Shown here: one piece after another, positions 53,859 through 63,082 of the stretch
Layout of the letters: each line of letters opens with the position of its first letter
Position numbering within the stretch: the first letter of the stretch is position 1
Translations under genes and position numbers: made by a program
The notes under the pieces: model-generated
What the model saw: the letters and a program-made list of their open reading frames with translations, nothing else
The model's database searches: none
Told to the model about the DNA's origin: nothing
NCBI RefSeq assembly: GCF_019670125.1
Contig: NZ_AP023033.1
Span: forward strand, 4,361,001-4,425,000
From: Agarivorans aestuarii
GTDB taxonomy: Bacteria; Pseudomonadota; Gammaproteobacteria; Enterobacterales; Celerinatantimonadaceae
Direction of reading: 5' to 3'
Length of the DNA: 64,000 bases

Positions 53859-55538
53859 CTATTTTTTTCCGGGGGTTAAAGGCGTGAAAGTCATTTTCCC
53901 GTCTTCATATTTAGTTTCGGTTGGCCCATATTCACGGTTAGTAAATAGCTTATGGCCAACTATGTCTAAGCGTACATTAGGATGCAGCTCTTTTTTAACC
54001 GTAAGCCTCGCATTAGAGAAGAACTGATCTTCCATCTGCTGGTTGTAATCTAGGGCAAAGTCTATTTGAACCAGCTCCTGGCGAGTATGATGCAAGGTAG
54101 CCGAGAGTTTGTCGGCCATGCCCTCTTCGCGATCTTCTTGCTTAGTTGAGCCCAACTTCATTTGAGCATCGAGTACCTTGCTCAGCTTATCATGCAAAGT
54201 GTGTTTGATATTGTTTAGGCTACGTCGCTCTTCTTGAATATCATCAAAATCACCAGAGATAGTAAGTTGCGTGGCAGTACCCGCAGTGGCGCCTAATACC
54301 ACTGCGCTAATCTCTCCACCGGCGTCAATTGAGCCACCCACCAAAGTGCCACGTAGGCCACTGGCGTCACTCACGGTGACTTTGCCATCGGTTTCTATCT
54401 TGCTGTGTAGAAGCTGGCTGGTAATAGTGACATCTTTACCTGCCTCAATATGTGAATACTGAACAAAGGTAGCGTGTAATTCGCCTTTAGCATTAATGGT
54501 GCAAGAATAATTTTCATCGCCTTCCATCAAACGATGACCAATCACTCCTTTGCCAACTACCACATCGCCACCGGCAGTAATACTAGCAGACTCAACAAAG
54601 CCATTAATGTGCACGTCGCCTGACGCTTTTACTTTCATGCCGTCACCAACATTTCCAGTAATCAGCACGCTCCCGGCAAAATCAACGTGTCCGTAGCTAA
54701 CATCGACACTCTTAATCGACAGGACATCATCGACCTTCATGCCATTTTCTATCTCAAGTGGTAAACCGGTTCGATCAGCCAGTAATAAATTTGCGTCATC
54801 TACCGCAATTTTGGTTCCTTCGCCTACAGTGAAAGGAACTTCGTGCCCTTGCTTATAGGGAAGCTCTTCACCACAAACATTTTTGCCCGCCTGACCATGA
54901 GTATGAGGATGTCGACGCATTAGCTCTACGTCAGGTTCTACGGTCTCTAAATTACCTAAGTCGCGCATATCTACTCGACCATCTTCGGTTTCTTTAGGTT
55001 TAAGTAAACGCTCTTTGGGCGTAGCAACAAAACGTTCGAAGCGGCTGTCTTCGCCATCTACAGATTGGCGGCCAAGGGCGACCACCTTCTTAATTTTTAC
55101 ACCGGGATCGGCTTGTTTGGCCGCAGCTAACAAGGCCAAGGCGCGTTTCTTTTGCAGACCAAACAGCACACCGGCTTCTTGCATGGCACTAACTAAATCC
55201 CCCTGAGAAATGGGATTACCGCCATAAGCTGCAGTAATGGTAGCGCGCGCTACCATTTTGTCTTCAGCAACATCAATAGTCACTTCGGCATTTCGAATGT
55301 TGGCTAACTTAACAAACGTTTGCCCCCATTGTTCAATTAGATCTGGTGATTCTCGTAATTCAGCAAACTTAGCGACGGCATCAACAATGGCCTCTTCGTC
55401 CACTAAGTAATCGCCAAAGTCTGAACGCAGAATTAAGGCTTTCACATCGCTGACACTTACGTGCGACTCTTGAGGTGTTATTTCAATTAATGCTGCTAAT
55501 TTATCTTGGGATAAACGTAAACAACCTAACTCCAGCAT
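53859..55538 (-). CDS. DUF342/FapA-family polymer-like protein
   Basis: 559 residues. The N-terminal third is alpha/beta. The central region (about 255-410) is a right-handed beta-helix with regular imperfect repeats (VDFAGSVLITGNVGDGMKVKASGDVHINGFVESASITAGGDVVVGKG), then a coiled-coil helix (about 430-500) and a short C-terminal strand domain. This is the FapA/DUF342 layout, often called flagellar assembly protein A. The PHTHGQAGKNVCGEELPYKQG segment is typical of the family. Members have been linked to polar flagella and cell-pole functions, but the mechanism is not known. It ends 57 bases before dcyD. Confidence 0.85.
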   Translation of the reverse strand: MLELGCLRLSQDKLAALIEITPQESHVSVSDVKALILRSDFGDYLVDEEAIVDAVAKFAELRESPDLIEQWGQTFVKLANIRNAEVTIDVAEDKMVARATITAAYGGNPISQGDLVSAMQEAGVLFGLQKKRALALLAAAKQADPGVKIKKVVALGRQSVDGEDSRFERFVATPKERLLKPKETEDGRVDMRDLGNLETVEPDVELMRRHPHTHGQAGKNVCGEELPYKQGHEVPFTVGEGTKIAVDDANLLLADRTGLPLEIENGMKVDDVLSIKSVDVSYGHVDFAGSVLITGNVGDGMKVKASGDVHINGFVESASITAGGDVVVGKGVIGHRLMEGDENYSCTINAKGELHATFVQYSHIEAGKDVTITSQLLHSKIETDGKVTVSDASGLRGTLVGGSIDAGGEISAVVLGATAGTATQLTISGDFDDIQEERRSLNNIKHTLHDKLSKVLDAQMKLGSTKQEDREEGMADKLSATLHHTRQELVQIDFALDYNQQMEDQFFSNARLTVKKELHPNVRLDIVGHKLFTNREYGPTETKYEDGKMTFTPLTPGKK

Positions 55539-55870
55539 TCAATCCCCTTAACTCAGTCCTTAATTACCTATATACAATTGCTTAAGACAGCGTTTTCAAA
55601 CTCATTATGCCTTGCTGCAGTTTGTTAACCAATACTAGCCTAAGCTTTAGTTTTCAACTAATTGAACTAGATCTGAATTTATTAATTTGAATTATCACAC
55701 TACCGTAAAAATGCTTAAGCACAAACTAATTAAGTGATTTGTATGTCAAATATGACAGTGAGATATCAAGCTTGTTTATAACACCCTACACCCCTACACA
55801 AATAAGCGCTAGGAATTGACGTTAAGATAAACAGTGGCCTGCACAAATTGCGCAAGGCCTTTGGGGACGG
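55539..55870. other. Intergenic region DUF342 gene / S8 protease gene
   Basis: 332 AT-rich bases. The promoter of the DUF342 gene should lie here. A hairpin at 55836-55859 (GGCCT/AGGCC outer arms), directly after the protease stop, could end its transcript. No gene was seen. Confidence 0.45.
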
Positions 55871-58800
55871 CTATTGCTTAAGTAGCTTATAGTTAACAGC
55901 CTGGTTGGTGAGGTCCTCGGTGGTGATTGGCTCAACACTTAAACTTAACCCAGAGGTTTCTTCGGTAACCAGTATTGGCGTTACGTCATTACGAACCGGG
56001 TAAGCGCCACATAATTCACCTTCGTCACAAATACGGTAGTCATTGTCATGGTCACTGCCCACGGTTAGCTCATACTCACCAGAAAGCACCTCGGCGAAGC
56101 TAAAGCTAAACTCACCATTATTCATGTTTACCGATTGCTCATAATAGGTAGAGCCTGTTTCGGGATCAGACAGTAATACATACACTAAACCGCTATCGCC
56201 AGCCTGTACGTTACTTACGTTCATTGAAACACCTAGATTCAGCTCACTACCATTAGATACGCTAAACACCACACTGGCGCCATAATTGCCGTCGCTTAAA
56301 CCGTTACGGTTTACACTAAGTAAGTAATCTCCAACGCCGTTTGCATCTACATTTTGTGGGCTTACCGTTAACCAGCTGGCATTGCTCTGGACACTGTTCA
56401 CCGACAAACTCACACTGCCAATAAGCTCTACACTTACTTCAGCACTATCTTCGATAAAGCTAAGACTCACTTGATTAGTGCTCAAACTTAAAGCGCTTCT
56501 ATCGGGCTGGTCAGTATCTAATTGCGAACGTACTGCTTTTTCGGCATTAATTAAGCCATAACCGTAAAGCTGATCGAAGCCATCACTTCCAATATCATCG
56601 GTAATTTCACCCTGAGCAAGCAAATTCAGCACATCATCAGTGCTAAGCTCTGAATTAAGTTGACGCATCAAGCCAATAACACCTGCCACATGTGGCGCGG
56701 CCATACTGGTGCCGTTTAAGTACTGGTAGCTGGCAGAGTTACTACTACCATTTTCTGCCACGTAAGTGCTATAAACGCCATCTCCGTAGCCATCACCATT
56801 TAAGTCGGCACTGCCATCACCACCCGGTGCAGCAACATCAATATATGAGCCATAATTAGAATATGAAGTGAGGTCTTTTGCGGCGTCTACCGCACTAACA
56901 CCAATAACATTGGCAAATGCCGCTGGGTAACTAAACTGCGAGGTACTCTCGTTACCGGCAGCAGCAACTACAATCACACCGCTGGCTATTGCTTGCTGGG
57001 TTACCGAATCAAAGGCGCTGTCGTAACCACTTCCACCTAAGCTCATGTTAATTACATCTGCAGTTTGGTTAGGCGCACGATTTGAGGCATTGCTTAAGCC
57101 AGCCGCATATAAAATGGCCTGAGAGATATCCCAAGTGCTACCGCCATAGCGGCCAAGGGCTCGTAGGTTCATGATTTTTGTATTAGGTGCTACGCCCGCT
57201 ACACCGAGGGCATTATCGGTTTGTGCCGCCACCGTGCCTGCCACGTGTGTACCGTGCCAAGAAGAACCGCCGCCCGGACTAGTTAAGTCTCCTGGATCTT
57301 CTGGATTAGCATCAATGCCATCACCATCTAGGGCATTAGACGCATCGGAAATAAAGTCGTAACCATCACTGGTTAGCTGATTTTTTAAATCGGGGTGATT
57401 CTGAAAAATACCGGTATCAATGACCGCTACTACCACATCGTTTAAGGTGCTATTTTGCATGAGTTGCCATGCACTATCTAAATAGATTTGTTCATAGTGC
57501 CACTGGCGAGAAACCAAAGGGTCGTTAGACAAGGCAAAAGGTTGGTACAAATAGTTAGGCGAAACCGATTGTTCCTTCCCGCCCAATTGGTAATGAAGGC
57601 GTTTAATCTCCAGCAGAGTACTACGCTTGGCGGCATACTCTTCACTAAACTGTGCACCTAAGCCGTCTCCAGCAGTACTATTTAAGGCCACTGCTTGTTG
57701 GTTATTACTTTGGTAAAGGCTCATGCTTGCTGATGATTGTGATTGAGTCAGGCCTAAATCTTGAGTGCTAAGCGAAGCTGCCCGCCCGGCCTGATGCATA
57801 ACCACCATTTGTTTGGCTACAAAATCTTGTTGGGTACTGAAATGCTTACTCTCCGGTAAAACAGCAGAGCTTTGACCAATCAAGCGTAAGGTGTAGTTAC
57901 CTCGATATGGTTCACTACCAGAGAACGTATAAGCTTCTACAACAAGGAAATAACTGCCAGTTTGATCAACACTTAATAACTCGGTTTTGTTAATGCCTAA
58001 AGAAGCGCTAACTTCAAACATGGTGTCTGCATTTATCAGACGTAAATCAAAATCGTTACCGCTAGTTTCCCAATCGGCAATTTCTAAAAACAAACGTTGA
58101 TTGGCTTGTAAATCGACCCGGTAGACGTCGCGCTCATCGGCTTCATTTACAAAGCGATCACTAGCATCACCAGTCGCATGACTGGCCAAATAACCACTTA
58201 CCGTTGCAATAGGCGGAAGTAATTGTGCTTCTGCATAACTATTGTTTGCAAAATACTCGTTACCAATATCATTAACATCGCTATCTACCACTGTATTGAT
58301 TGCGGTGGTAACAGTTCCGCTCACGGGATAGGTTTTTCCATCTAGCACTAAAACGCGGGTTTCTGCTACCTGCTCTTGGCCTTCAAAGTCACGTGAAGCG
58401 CGCACCATAAATACGCCTTCCTCGTTATAGATATGCGACACAGCTTCGTAGCCAAGTGAAGTGCTTGAATTGCCGTCACCAAAATCCCAAGTTACTTGCA
58501 CATTAGTTAAGTCACTAGCGGTTGAGATTGCTTGAAAATTAACATCTAAGGGAGGGATGCCGGCACTTTCTGAGCTTAAAATAGTTAAGGCGGAAGCAGC
58601 GTCATTAGTAACCTGAATTACGGTACTAGAGGTCGAGCTTAAATTATCATTATCTAAAACTGTTAAACGGACCGTATAGCTGCCTTCGCTGGCATAGCTT
58701 TTAGAAACGTTAATTCCGTTTGCGCCGCTACCGTCACCAAAATCCCAGGAATAATCAACAATAGTACCGTCATCACTCGAGCCACTGCCATCAAACTGAA

Positions 58801-58939
58801 TAAGCTGCCCAATAACAGCTTCACTGCGACTTACACTAATGGCCGAGCTTGGTGAACCGGCAAACGAGCCTGAGTCACCACCACCTCCACCACAAGCAAA
58901 CAAAGCTATGCTAAGTAATACCGCTACTATCGCTTTCAT
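55871..58939 (-). CDS. Large surface S8 (subtilisin-like) lipoprotein protease with PKD and PPC domains
   Basis: 1022 residues. A lipoprotein signal ends at Cys16 (LFAC, followed by Gly5). Two PKD domains follow at about 33-112 and 118-200 (WDFGDG in each), then a PPC-type beta domain at about 225-355. The S8 catalytic domain runs from about 480 to 815, with Asp508 (AVIDTG), His562 (WHGTHVAGT) and Ser745 (NGTSMAAPH) all present. The C-terminal ~200 residues are beta-rich, with DHDNDYRICDEGELCGAYP near the end. It is predicted to be outer-membrane-anchored and to degrade or process extracellular protein. No inhibitor or secretion gene is adjacent. Confidence 0.92.
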   Translation of the reverse strand: MKAIVAVLLSIALFACGGGGGDSGSFAGSPSSAISVSRSEAVIGQLIQFDGSGSSDDGTIVDYSWDFGDGSGANGINVSKSYASEGSYTVRLTVLDNDNLSSTSSTVIQVTNDAASALTILSSESAGIPPLDVNFQAISTASDLTNVQVTWDFGDGNSSTSLGYEAVSHIYNEEGVFMVRASRDFEGQEQVAETRVLVLDGKTYPVSGTVTTAINTVVDSDVNDIGNEYFANNSYAEAQLLPPIATVSGYLASHATGDASDRFVNEADERDVYRVDLQANQRLFLEIADWETSGNDFDLRLINADTMFEVSASLGINKTELLSVDQTGSYFLVVEAYTFSGSEPYRGNYTLRLIGQSSAVLPESKHFSTQQDFVAKQMVVMHQAGRAASLSTQDLGLTQSQSSASMSLYQSNNQQAVALNSTAGDGLGAQFSEEYAAKRSTLLEIKRLHYQLGGKEQSVSPNYLYQPFALSNDPLVSRQWHYEQIYLDSAWQLMQNSTLNDVVVAVIDTGIFQNHPDLKNQLTSDGYDFISDASNALDGDGIDANPEDPGDLTSPGGGSSWHGTHVAGTVAAQTDNALGVAGVAPNTKIMNLRALGRYGGSTWDISQAILYAAGLSNASNRAPNQTADVINMSLGGSGYDSAFDSVTQQAIASGVIVVAAAGNESTSQFSYPAAFANVIGVSAVDAAKDLTSYSNYGSYIDVAAPGGDGSADLNGDGYGDGVYSTYVAENGSSNSASYQYLNGTSMAAPHVAGVIGLMRQLNSELSTDDVLNLLAQGEITDDIGSDGFDQLYGYGLINAEKAVRSQLDTDQPDRSALSLSTNQVSLSFIEDSAEVSVELIGSVSLSVNSVQSNASWLTVSPQNVDANGVGDYLLSVNRNGLSDGNYGASVVFSVSNGSELNLGVSMNVSNVQAGDSGLVYVLLSDPETGSTYYEQSVNMNNGEFSFSFAEVLSGEYELTVGSDHDNDYRICDEGELCGAYPVRNDVTPILVTEETSGLSLSVEPITTEDLTNQAVNYKLLKQ

Positions 58940-59103
58940 ATAATCCCTTACATCTACTATTTAGCGCTGTACATATACTACGCACTATATAGTCACAATT
59001 ATATTAGGCTTATGTAAAGAAAGTGAAAATTTTGCCAAGTCTGCTCGATATTGTAGAGCTGAAACAAGTAACTTAAGCCAAGTGCTCAAGTTACTTAGTT
59101 ACC

Positions 59104-59763
59104 TTAAGTAACTGTCTTATCGCGTTTTAGTAGCTCATCATTTTTAGGGGCATTTTCAGCGTCGAGCATTGCCCTAGGAATAGACCCTTTAGTTGGCACA
59201 CTCTTGCCCTCTTGGCTAACGCCTGTTGCGGCGCTACCAGTTTGGCTTGCCGCAGCAATTTGCTGGCTACCTTCAGCAACAATATCAGCACTCGCTAATG
59301 CCGCTTGCTCGGCCAACTCTTCGGCAGTAGGCAATACTTGAGTAGCGCTTGGATCACCCGACATGCCTGCGACGAGGGCAGCAGCAATGCCTTGGCCCAG
59401 CTCAGTAAATTGCTTTTCAATATCTGCACGAAGCACGCTTTGCAATAAATCAGTGCCCGCCAAACCCGCTGCGACTGGATTGCCCGAGGCTAAACCCATG
59501 CCTATGTTCATCGCAGCTGGAGCAACATCCATAAGGCCTATATCTACAGTACCCTTGGTATTAGCTTCTGCACTTTCACTAGTAGCAAGCGCTTCAGCAT
59601 TTTGCGGCTTATCACTCTTTGGGCTTAAAGCATCTTGTAGTTTTTGGGTAAAACTGGTTTCTGATTTTACTTCACTGGGTTGTTGTTTGTTCACTTCAAT
59701 CAAGTTGGGTTTGTAATCCAAGCTATTGGTTGCAAGTGGAGTATTGCTATAAGAAGCCGTCAT
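59104..59763 (-). CDS. Ala-rich protein of unknown function downstream of flgT
   Basis: 219 residues, rich in Ala, Ser, Gln and Glu. There is no signal peptide, and a hydrophobic-leaning central part (VDIGLMDVAPAAMNIGMGLASGNPVAAGLAG, about 73-103) has polar, probably disordered arms. No family was recognised. It starts 20 bases after the flgT stop with AAGGAGAAGG directly before the ATG, so it is in the flgH-flgT operon. The composition and length resemble rod/hook-associated substrates or FliK-like flexible proteins, but that is a guess from context only. Confidence 0.6.
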   Translation of the reverse strand: MTASYSNTPLATNSLDYKPNLIEVNKQQPSEVKSETSFTQKLQDALSPKSDKPQNAEALATSESAEANTKGTVDIGLMDVAPAAMNIGMGLASGNPVAAGLAGTDLLQSVLRADIEKQFTELGQGIAAALVAGMSGDPSATQVLPTAEELAEQAALASADIVAEGSQQIAAASQTGSAATGVSQEGKSVPTKGSIPRAMLDAENAPKNDELLKRDKTVT

Positions 59764-59783
59764 ATCCTTCTCCTTTAATATTG

Positions 59784-60995
59784 TTATTGAGTGCTTTCAT
59801 CAAGGGCAAATGGATCATTTGTCACCGCTACCATCACGTCACGAATTTGTATGTTCGCCATATCGGAATAGCGCTCAGTTGCGAGTACCGCACGATCAGA
59901 CTGAACAGACACAACAGTGAGCTGAGTATCATCGGCATTAAATATCGGGCCGCGCAGCCCTCCATCTAAATGCATTAAGTATTGCTGCCTAACCAGCTCA
60001 AACTTGTCACCTTTACGTACACCATTCGTTTGTCCAATGTTGATTACCACTTGCCCGTTATACAGCCCAACTACCGTTGCCAAACTTTGCCGGCAATAGA
60101 GTGCATCCTCAACGTCACTAACTGATTGATCAATGTAGGAGTCAATCAACTTGCCATACTCTGAGGACCAAAAGGTTTCACCCGTAACGTCCAACTTCAT
60201 CGTCACGTCGAATGGCCATTCTCGATTAGACCCGTAATTTTTACGGAGTACCGTTTCTCCATTGATGCCATCAATCACATAGAGTTTTATTTGAAAGTTG
60301 CGCAGTTTAACGGTGTTTTTCATGCCGAGTAGGTTAGTGGTGGTTTCGTTGTAGCTCGACATGTCATTGATTTTGCCAAACAAAATATATTGCACGTCGT
60401 ACTGTTGAGATAAGCTGCGTGCAACTTTTAGCATTTGCGGTTCTATGTCATTAGCATAGCGACCATCAAACGCTATTTGGCGAGTCATTAAATGCCGTGC
60501 ATCAACCCGCTTACTCTTTGATTTGAAACGATGAAATAGTCGCTGGGAGACTTCTTCAGGTGTTCTATAAACCCCACCAAGCTGGGCATGTTCTCGCTTT
60601 TGCAATTGAAAAGGCCCAACAAACAAAGTTTTAGCGTAGCTATCTTTCTCGCAGGTATTTAAAGGAAATATGTCTGCGGCTACCTTCACTGTCATTTGGT
60701 CATCAATGATAGTCTCAACCAATAGCTTCATGTCATACACTTCGCCATTAGTTCGCACCGTTAGCTCATCGGTTTCCAGCACGCCAGACTTCACCACTTG
60801 CAGTGACTTTACACTGGCACCACCGCGATACATTAAGGTTAACAATGCATCTTGGATAGCCAGCTGACGAGCTTGATCCACTTGGCCGTCAACGATTTTG
60901 GCTTGGCCCTCACCCTCTAACCAAATGGCATAGCTTGGCAAAGCCATGCCCGTTAGCATCAACAAACAAGCACATGCTCTTATAATTTTAGACAT
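59784..60995 (-). CDS. flgT: Flagellar H-ring protein FlgT
   Basis: 403 residues from the ATG at 60995, ten bases after the flgH stop. A signal peptide (ACACLLMLTGMALPSYA) is cleaved near residue 23. The mature protein has the three-part FlgT pattern: EGQAKIVDGQVDQARQLAIQDALLTLMYRGG, then CEKDSYAKTLFVGPFQL, and a C-terminal domain with VVINIGQTNGVRKGDKFELVRQ. FlgT forms the H ring around the LP ring of sodium-driven flagella in Vibrio and relatives. It is co-transcribed with flgH. Confidence 0.9.
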   Translation of the reverse strand: MSKIIRACACLLMLTGMALPSYAIWLEGEGQAKIVDGQVDQARQLAIQDALLTLMYRGGASVKSLQVVKSGVLETDELTVRTNGEVYDMKLLVETIIDDQMTVKVAADIFPLNTCEKDSYAKTLFVGPFQLQKREHAQLGGVYRTPEEVSQRLFHRFKSKSKRVDARHLMTRQIAFDGRYANDIEPQMLKVARSLSQQYDVQYILFGKINDMSSYNETTTNLLGMKNTVKLRNFQIKLYVIDGINGETVLRKNYGSNREWPFDVTMKLDVTGETFWSSEYGKLIDSYIDQSVSDVEDALYCRQSLATVVGLYNGQVVINIGQTNGVRKGDKFELVRQQYLMHLDGGLRGPIFNADDTQLTVVSVQSDRAVLATERYSDMANIQIRDVMVAVTNDPFALDESTQ

Positions 60996-61005
60996 CGTTA
61001 GCGTC

Positions 61006-61764
61006 CTATAGTGGCCACATACTTCCACCTAAGAATGACGAAAGCCATCCTTGAGTTTGTACGTCAGCGTGATCACCGGTACCGCTAAACTCTATGCGAG
61101 CGTCAGCAACTTGGTAGGAACCAATTGAATTGTTTTCACCTACATCCAATGGACGAACAATGCCGGTAAAGCGCATGTATTCTTTACCATTGTTAATAAC
61201 TAACCACTTTTCACCCCGAACCACTAAGTTGCCGTTGTTCAAGATGTCGACCACCGAGACCGTGATTTTTCCAGACAAACGATGTCGTTGATCAGCATCT
61301 GAAGAGCCATCAAAGTCTTGTTTTTGTTTCATTTCCAGTTCAACAACTCGGCCGTTAATCGTTAGATTCCCACCCGGCACAGTAACCGGATCAAGCTTAT
61401 AGCTGTTCTCTTTACCAAGGTTTGAACTGGCCGATTTAGTCGCCGTGGCTTCCTCCTCCAAAAGTACTGTAATAGTGTCGCCTAATGCAAAAGGTGGGGT
61501 ATAACTATATAAGCTGCGTGAAGTATTAGCATTAAACATAGAGCCAGTCACTATCACTGGATCTGCTGCAGGGCTAGGTTCAATAGGTGCGTAAAAAGGA
61601 TCATCGGGGATCGGAGAACGGCTATCGGTGCTTACTGTAACTTGGCGTTGATTGCGGTCTTCCCGTTCTTGAACGTTCTCCGCAACTTCTTCAACACCAT
61701 CTGCAATTGACGAACATGCTGACAGCAACAATACATTGCACAACATCACTACTCTGGTAATCAT
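61006..61764 (-). CDS. flgH: Flagellar L-ring protein FlgH (separate from a flgGHIJ cluster)
   Basis: 252 residues. A lipoprotein signal ends LLLSACSS (Cys17). FlgH signatures: GDTITVLLEEEATATKSAS, GKITVSVVDILNNGNLVVRGEKWLVINNGKEYMRFTGIVRP and VADARIEFSGTG, closing with GWLSSFLGGSMWPL. It forms the outer-membrane ring of the basal body. Unusually, it stands next to flgT, not between flgG and flgI, so it may be a second copy or have a rearranged origin. A sigma-54 promoter match lies about 250 bases upstream. Confidence 0.88.
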   Translation of the reverse strand: MITRVVMLCNVLLLSACSSIADGVEEVAENVQEREDRNQRQVTVSTDSRSPIPDDPFYAPIEPSPAADPVIVTGSMFNANTSRSLYSYTPPFALGDTITVLLEEEATATKSASSNLGKENSYKLDPVTVPGGNLTINGRVVELEMKQKQDFDGSSDADQRHRLSGKITVSVVDILNNGNLVVRGEKWLVINNGKEYMRFTGIVRPLDVGENNSIGSYQVADARIEFSGTGDHADVQTQGWLSSFLGGSMWPL

Positions 61765-62650
61765 TGGTCTATTCCTACTTACGTTAGTTTCCGTTTACCG
61801 TTCTCTTCCACTTGCTTTAACCTAGGCCCGAGCTTTTTATCTCGTTTATTGTAATTAGTTACCCAAGAAAGCCTTAGGCCACAAATAGCAAAGCAAATGC
61901 CACTAACGTCAGTAGAAACATATCCTTACGATAATCTAGCTGACAAAATCTTCACCTGACCGACAACAATCCGTCGTATTGCCTGAATTGGCTAAGCAAC
62001 AGCAAAATATGCAAATTAAATGCCAATAAACAACCATAATTCAGTACTTTATAAGGAATTTATAATTTTTGATAAATTTTAATTTAGTGCTGCCGATACA
62101 TCCTAATAGTATTTCAAACCATTTCTTTTAGTTGATTAGTCGGCAATAATTACCTAAAACCGGATAATAGTTGCCTTTCTCGCAGTTAACATAGGCAACC
62201 ATTGCCTAGGGCTTGCTCCTCCTAAAACACAACCAAAAACAACAAAGAAGTAAAAGCTTATTAAATTCATAAACCTAGCAGCTAAGTTACTATCTTTATA
62301 TTTGTAAGAGTCTCTCAAATAGCTATATAAAAATCGTCGATGAATCTAAATTTGGTTACTTATTTAGCCACTCAAACATCGTCGCTTTACGTATATAAAA
62401 CCCGATACCAGCTAAACAAAACTCAGACTTTTTGAAGAGAGATATAATTCCGGACTAGAAGGCGGTGATTGAGATAGAGGGCTTGTTTGTAGGTTAATAC
62501 ACCGTCATATAACCATTTACTAACACTGGGCCGTTCGACCTTGTATGTGCAAGAAGGCGATGTCTGTGATGCGCTCGGTTAGTGCTGTTGAGTAAATGAC
62601 TGAGGCTTGAGTGTGGGTATATCTGGAAGACTTTTGTGAGACTAAATCGC
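61765..62650. other. Long intergenic region between flgH and the rRNA operon end
   Basis: About 885 AT-rich bases. It contains the sigma-54 promoter match at 62009-62027. No convincing ORF or tRNA was seen. The segment near 62470-62650 has moderate GC and no clear structure; it may simply be 3'-flanking sequence of the rRNA operon. Confidence 0.5.
62009..62027 (-). promoter_or_regulatory. Sigma-54 promoter match for flgH-flgT
   Basis: On the minus strand TTGGCATTTAATTTGCAT has GG and GC exactly ten bases apart and matches the consensus TTGGCAC-N5-TTGCA in nearly every conserved base. It would give a leader of about 235 bases before flgH. RpoN-dependent flagellar promoters are usual in Vibrio and Shewanella relatives. 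Confidence 0.75.
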
Positions 62651-62654
62651 AGGC

Positions 62655-62688
62655 AATAAAAAAGCCCTCGTCGTATGACGAGGGCTTA
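62655..62688 (-). terminator. Second terminator of the rRNA operon
   Basis: AAGCCCTCGTC / GACGAGGGCTT with A5-6 on the plus-strand left side, that is, a T tract on the minus strand, the direction of rRNA transcription. Confidence 0.9.
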
Positions 62689-62810
62689 GTAAGAGAGCCT
62701 GGCAGTGGTCAGGTGCGCAGCATAGCTGCTTGTGCTTCGGCGGAACAAAACTGCGTTTTGTCCTTAACCGCCTCCGCCCTACTTTTGAAAGCAGGCCATG
62801 CTAAACACAA
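62689..62810 (-). other. Structured segment with a 15-base copy of the 5S 3' end
   Basis: GAGAGCCTGGCAGTG occurs at 62693-62707 and, as the 3' end of the real 5S gene, at 62851-62865. The bases next to it do not match 5S. The segment also forms a nested hairpin (GGCGG...CCGCC around ACAAAA...TTTTGT, about 62738-62772). It lies between two terminators and may be the remnant of a second 5S gene. Confidence 0.5.
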
Positions 62811-62845
62811 ACAAAAAGGGCTTCCCAATCGGGAAGCCCTTTTCG
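62810..62845 (-). terminator. First terminator of the rRNA operon
   Basis: AAAAGGGCTTCCC / GGGAAGCCCTTTT, a 13-bp stem with a T tract on the minus strand, about ten bases after the end of 5S. Confidence 0.92.
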
Positions 62846-62853
62846 ATAATGAG

Positions 62854-62972
62854 AGCCTGGCAGTGACCTACTTTCACATGGGGAAACCCCACACTATCAT
62901 CGGCGCAGTTGCGTTTCACTTCTGAGTTCGGCATGGGATCAGGTGGGTCCACAACGCTATTGCCACCAGGCA
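62854..62972 (-). rRNA. rrf: 5S ribosomal RNA
   Basis: The minus strand begins TGCCTGGTGGCAATAGCG and contains the conserved GAACTCAGAAGTGAAACGC loop and CCCCATGTGAAAGTAGG, ending CACTGCCAGGC. The ends pair to form helix I. Length is about 119 bases. It follows the 23S gene by about 110 bases. Confidence 0.95.
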
Positions 62973-63082
62973 AAAACTGTTGTCTTTAACATTCGAAAAA
63001 GCTAAAAATATCTCACGAGTACTAACAAGTATTCATGGTCAAAAAATAAGGTATCTATAAGCAACACCCTTTAGGTGTTGTA

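Noticed and set aside
59066..59096. Hairpin after the Ala-rich gene (AAGTAACTT/AAGTTACTT) as a terminator
   Set aside because: The stem is perfect but AT-rich and no T tract follows on the minus strand, so it was not listed as a terminator.
62611..62925. 104-residue ORF spanning the rRNA operon end
   Set aside because: It crosses two terminators and the 5S gene, so it is chance reading of non-coding DNA.
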